Shown here: positions 63,988 to 64,000 of the stretch, piece by piece
Numbering within the stretch: the first letter of the stretch is position 1
Layout: every line of letters begins with the position of its first letter
Assembly (NCBI GenBank): GCA_036924085.1
Contig: JAVGWX010000013.1
Coordinates: 50,994,965-51,058,964, forward strand
Origin: Ariolimax columbianus
Taxonomy: Eukaryota > Mollusca > Gastropoda > Stylommatophora > Arionidae
DNA: 64,000 nt
Direction of reading: 5' to 3'
The notes under the pieces: generated by a model
The model's input: the letters and a program-made list of their open reading frames with translations, nothing else
Database searches by the model: none
What the model was told of the DNA's origin: nothing
Made by a program: the position numbers and the translations under genes

Positions 63988-64000
63988 ACCCAAATAGGAA

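Overview
This is repeat-dominated intergenic DNA from an animal nuclear genome, most likely a mollusc (gastropod-like) or another lophotrochozoan. The evidence is the mixture of LINE, SINE, mariner and hAT remnants, plus eukaryotic 18S and 28S rRNA fragments with animal-type signatures. The taxon is an inference. I found no intact host protein-coding gene, no functional tRNA gene and no prokaryotic feature. The longest open frames are either tandem repeats or retrotransposon pieces.

Layout. 0-5.8 kb: CR1-like LINE remnant (LINE-B), another LINE C-terminus, a tRNA-derived SINE with a perfect 12-bp target-site duplication (TSD), and a dead mariner carrying a nested SINE-1. 5.8-9.2 kb: 44-bp and 31-bp minisatellites and a complete tRNA-SINE (SINE-3). 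9.3-12 kb: LINE-D end and a 5'-truncated LINE-A. 12-22 kb: SINE-1 copies with TSDs, several minisatellites, and LINE-D and other LINE ends. 23-25.1 kb: a hAT transposase pseudogene split by one SINE insertion that contains two large minisatellites. 25-34.8 kb: dispersed repeats R-D, R-E, R-G, LINE ends, and an endonuclease-bearing LINE-A fragment. 35.7-38.7 kb: an exceptionally homogeneous 42-bp x 58 array followed by a CA/TA microsatellite. 39-41.5 kb: LINE-E, LINE-B, SINE-3 and a G-rich microsatellite block. 41.55-49.26 kb: a roughly 3.7-kb tandem duplication whose unit fuses degenerate 28S 3'-end pieces to a central 18S fragment (both antisense), a 45-bp minisatellite, two SINE-1 pieces and a tRNA-like SINE. 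50-54.9 kb: SINE-1 relatives grown into minisatellites, and long trinucleotide arrays. 55.4-64 kb: LINE-C containing a nested LINE-A with a perfect 14-bp TSD, then two LINE-A copies in inverted orientation with a piece of the rDNA-unit repeat between them.

How the parts relate. LINE-A encodes an AP-type endonuclease, reverse transcriptase and RNase H. Its stop codon lies next to a short terminal motif (GCGTACGA) and a (GAA)n tail. Related 3' ends occur on a dispersed SINE-like repeat in the rDNA unit, on an element ending near 52.09 kb and, more loosely, on SINE-1. This suggests LINE-A machinery mobilises several short families. A core motif (GCTGAAGTCGGATG) is shared by SINE-1, SINE-2 and the rDNA-unit repeat. 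The strongest unusual signals are the chimeric 28S/18S tandem unit, the SINE-borne minisatellites inside hAT, the LINE/SINE 3'-end sharing and the 42-bp array. No new protein system is visible.
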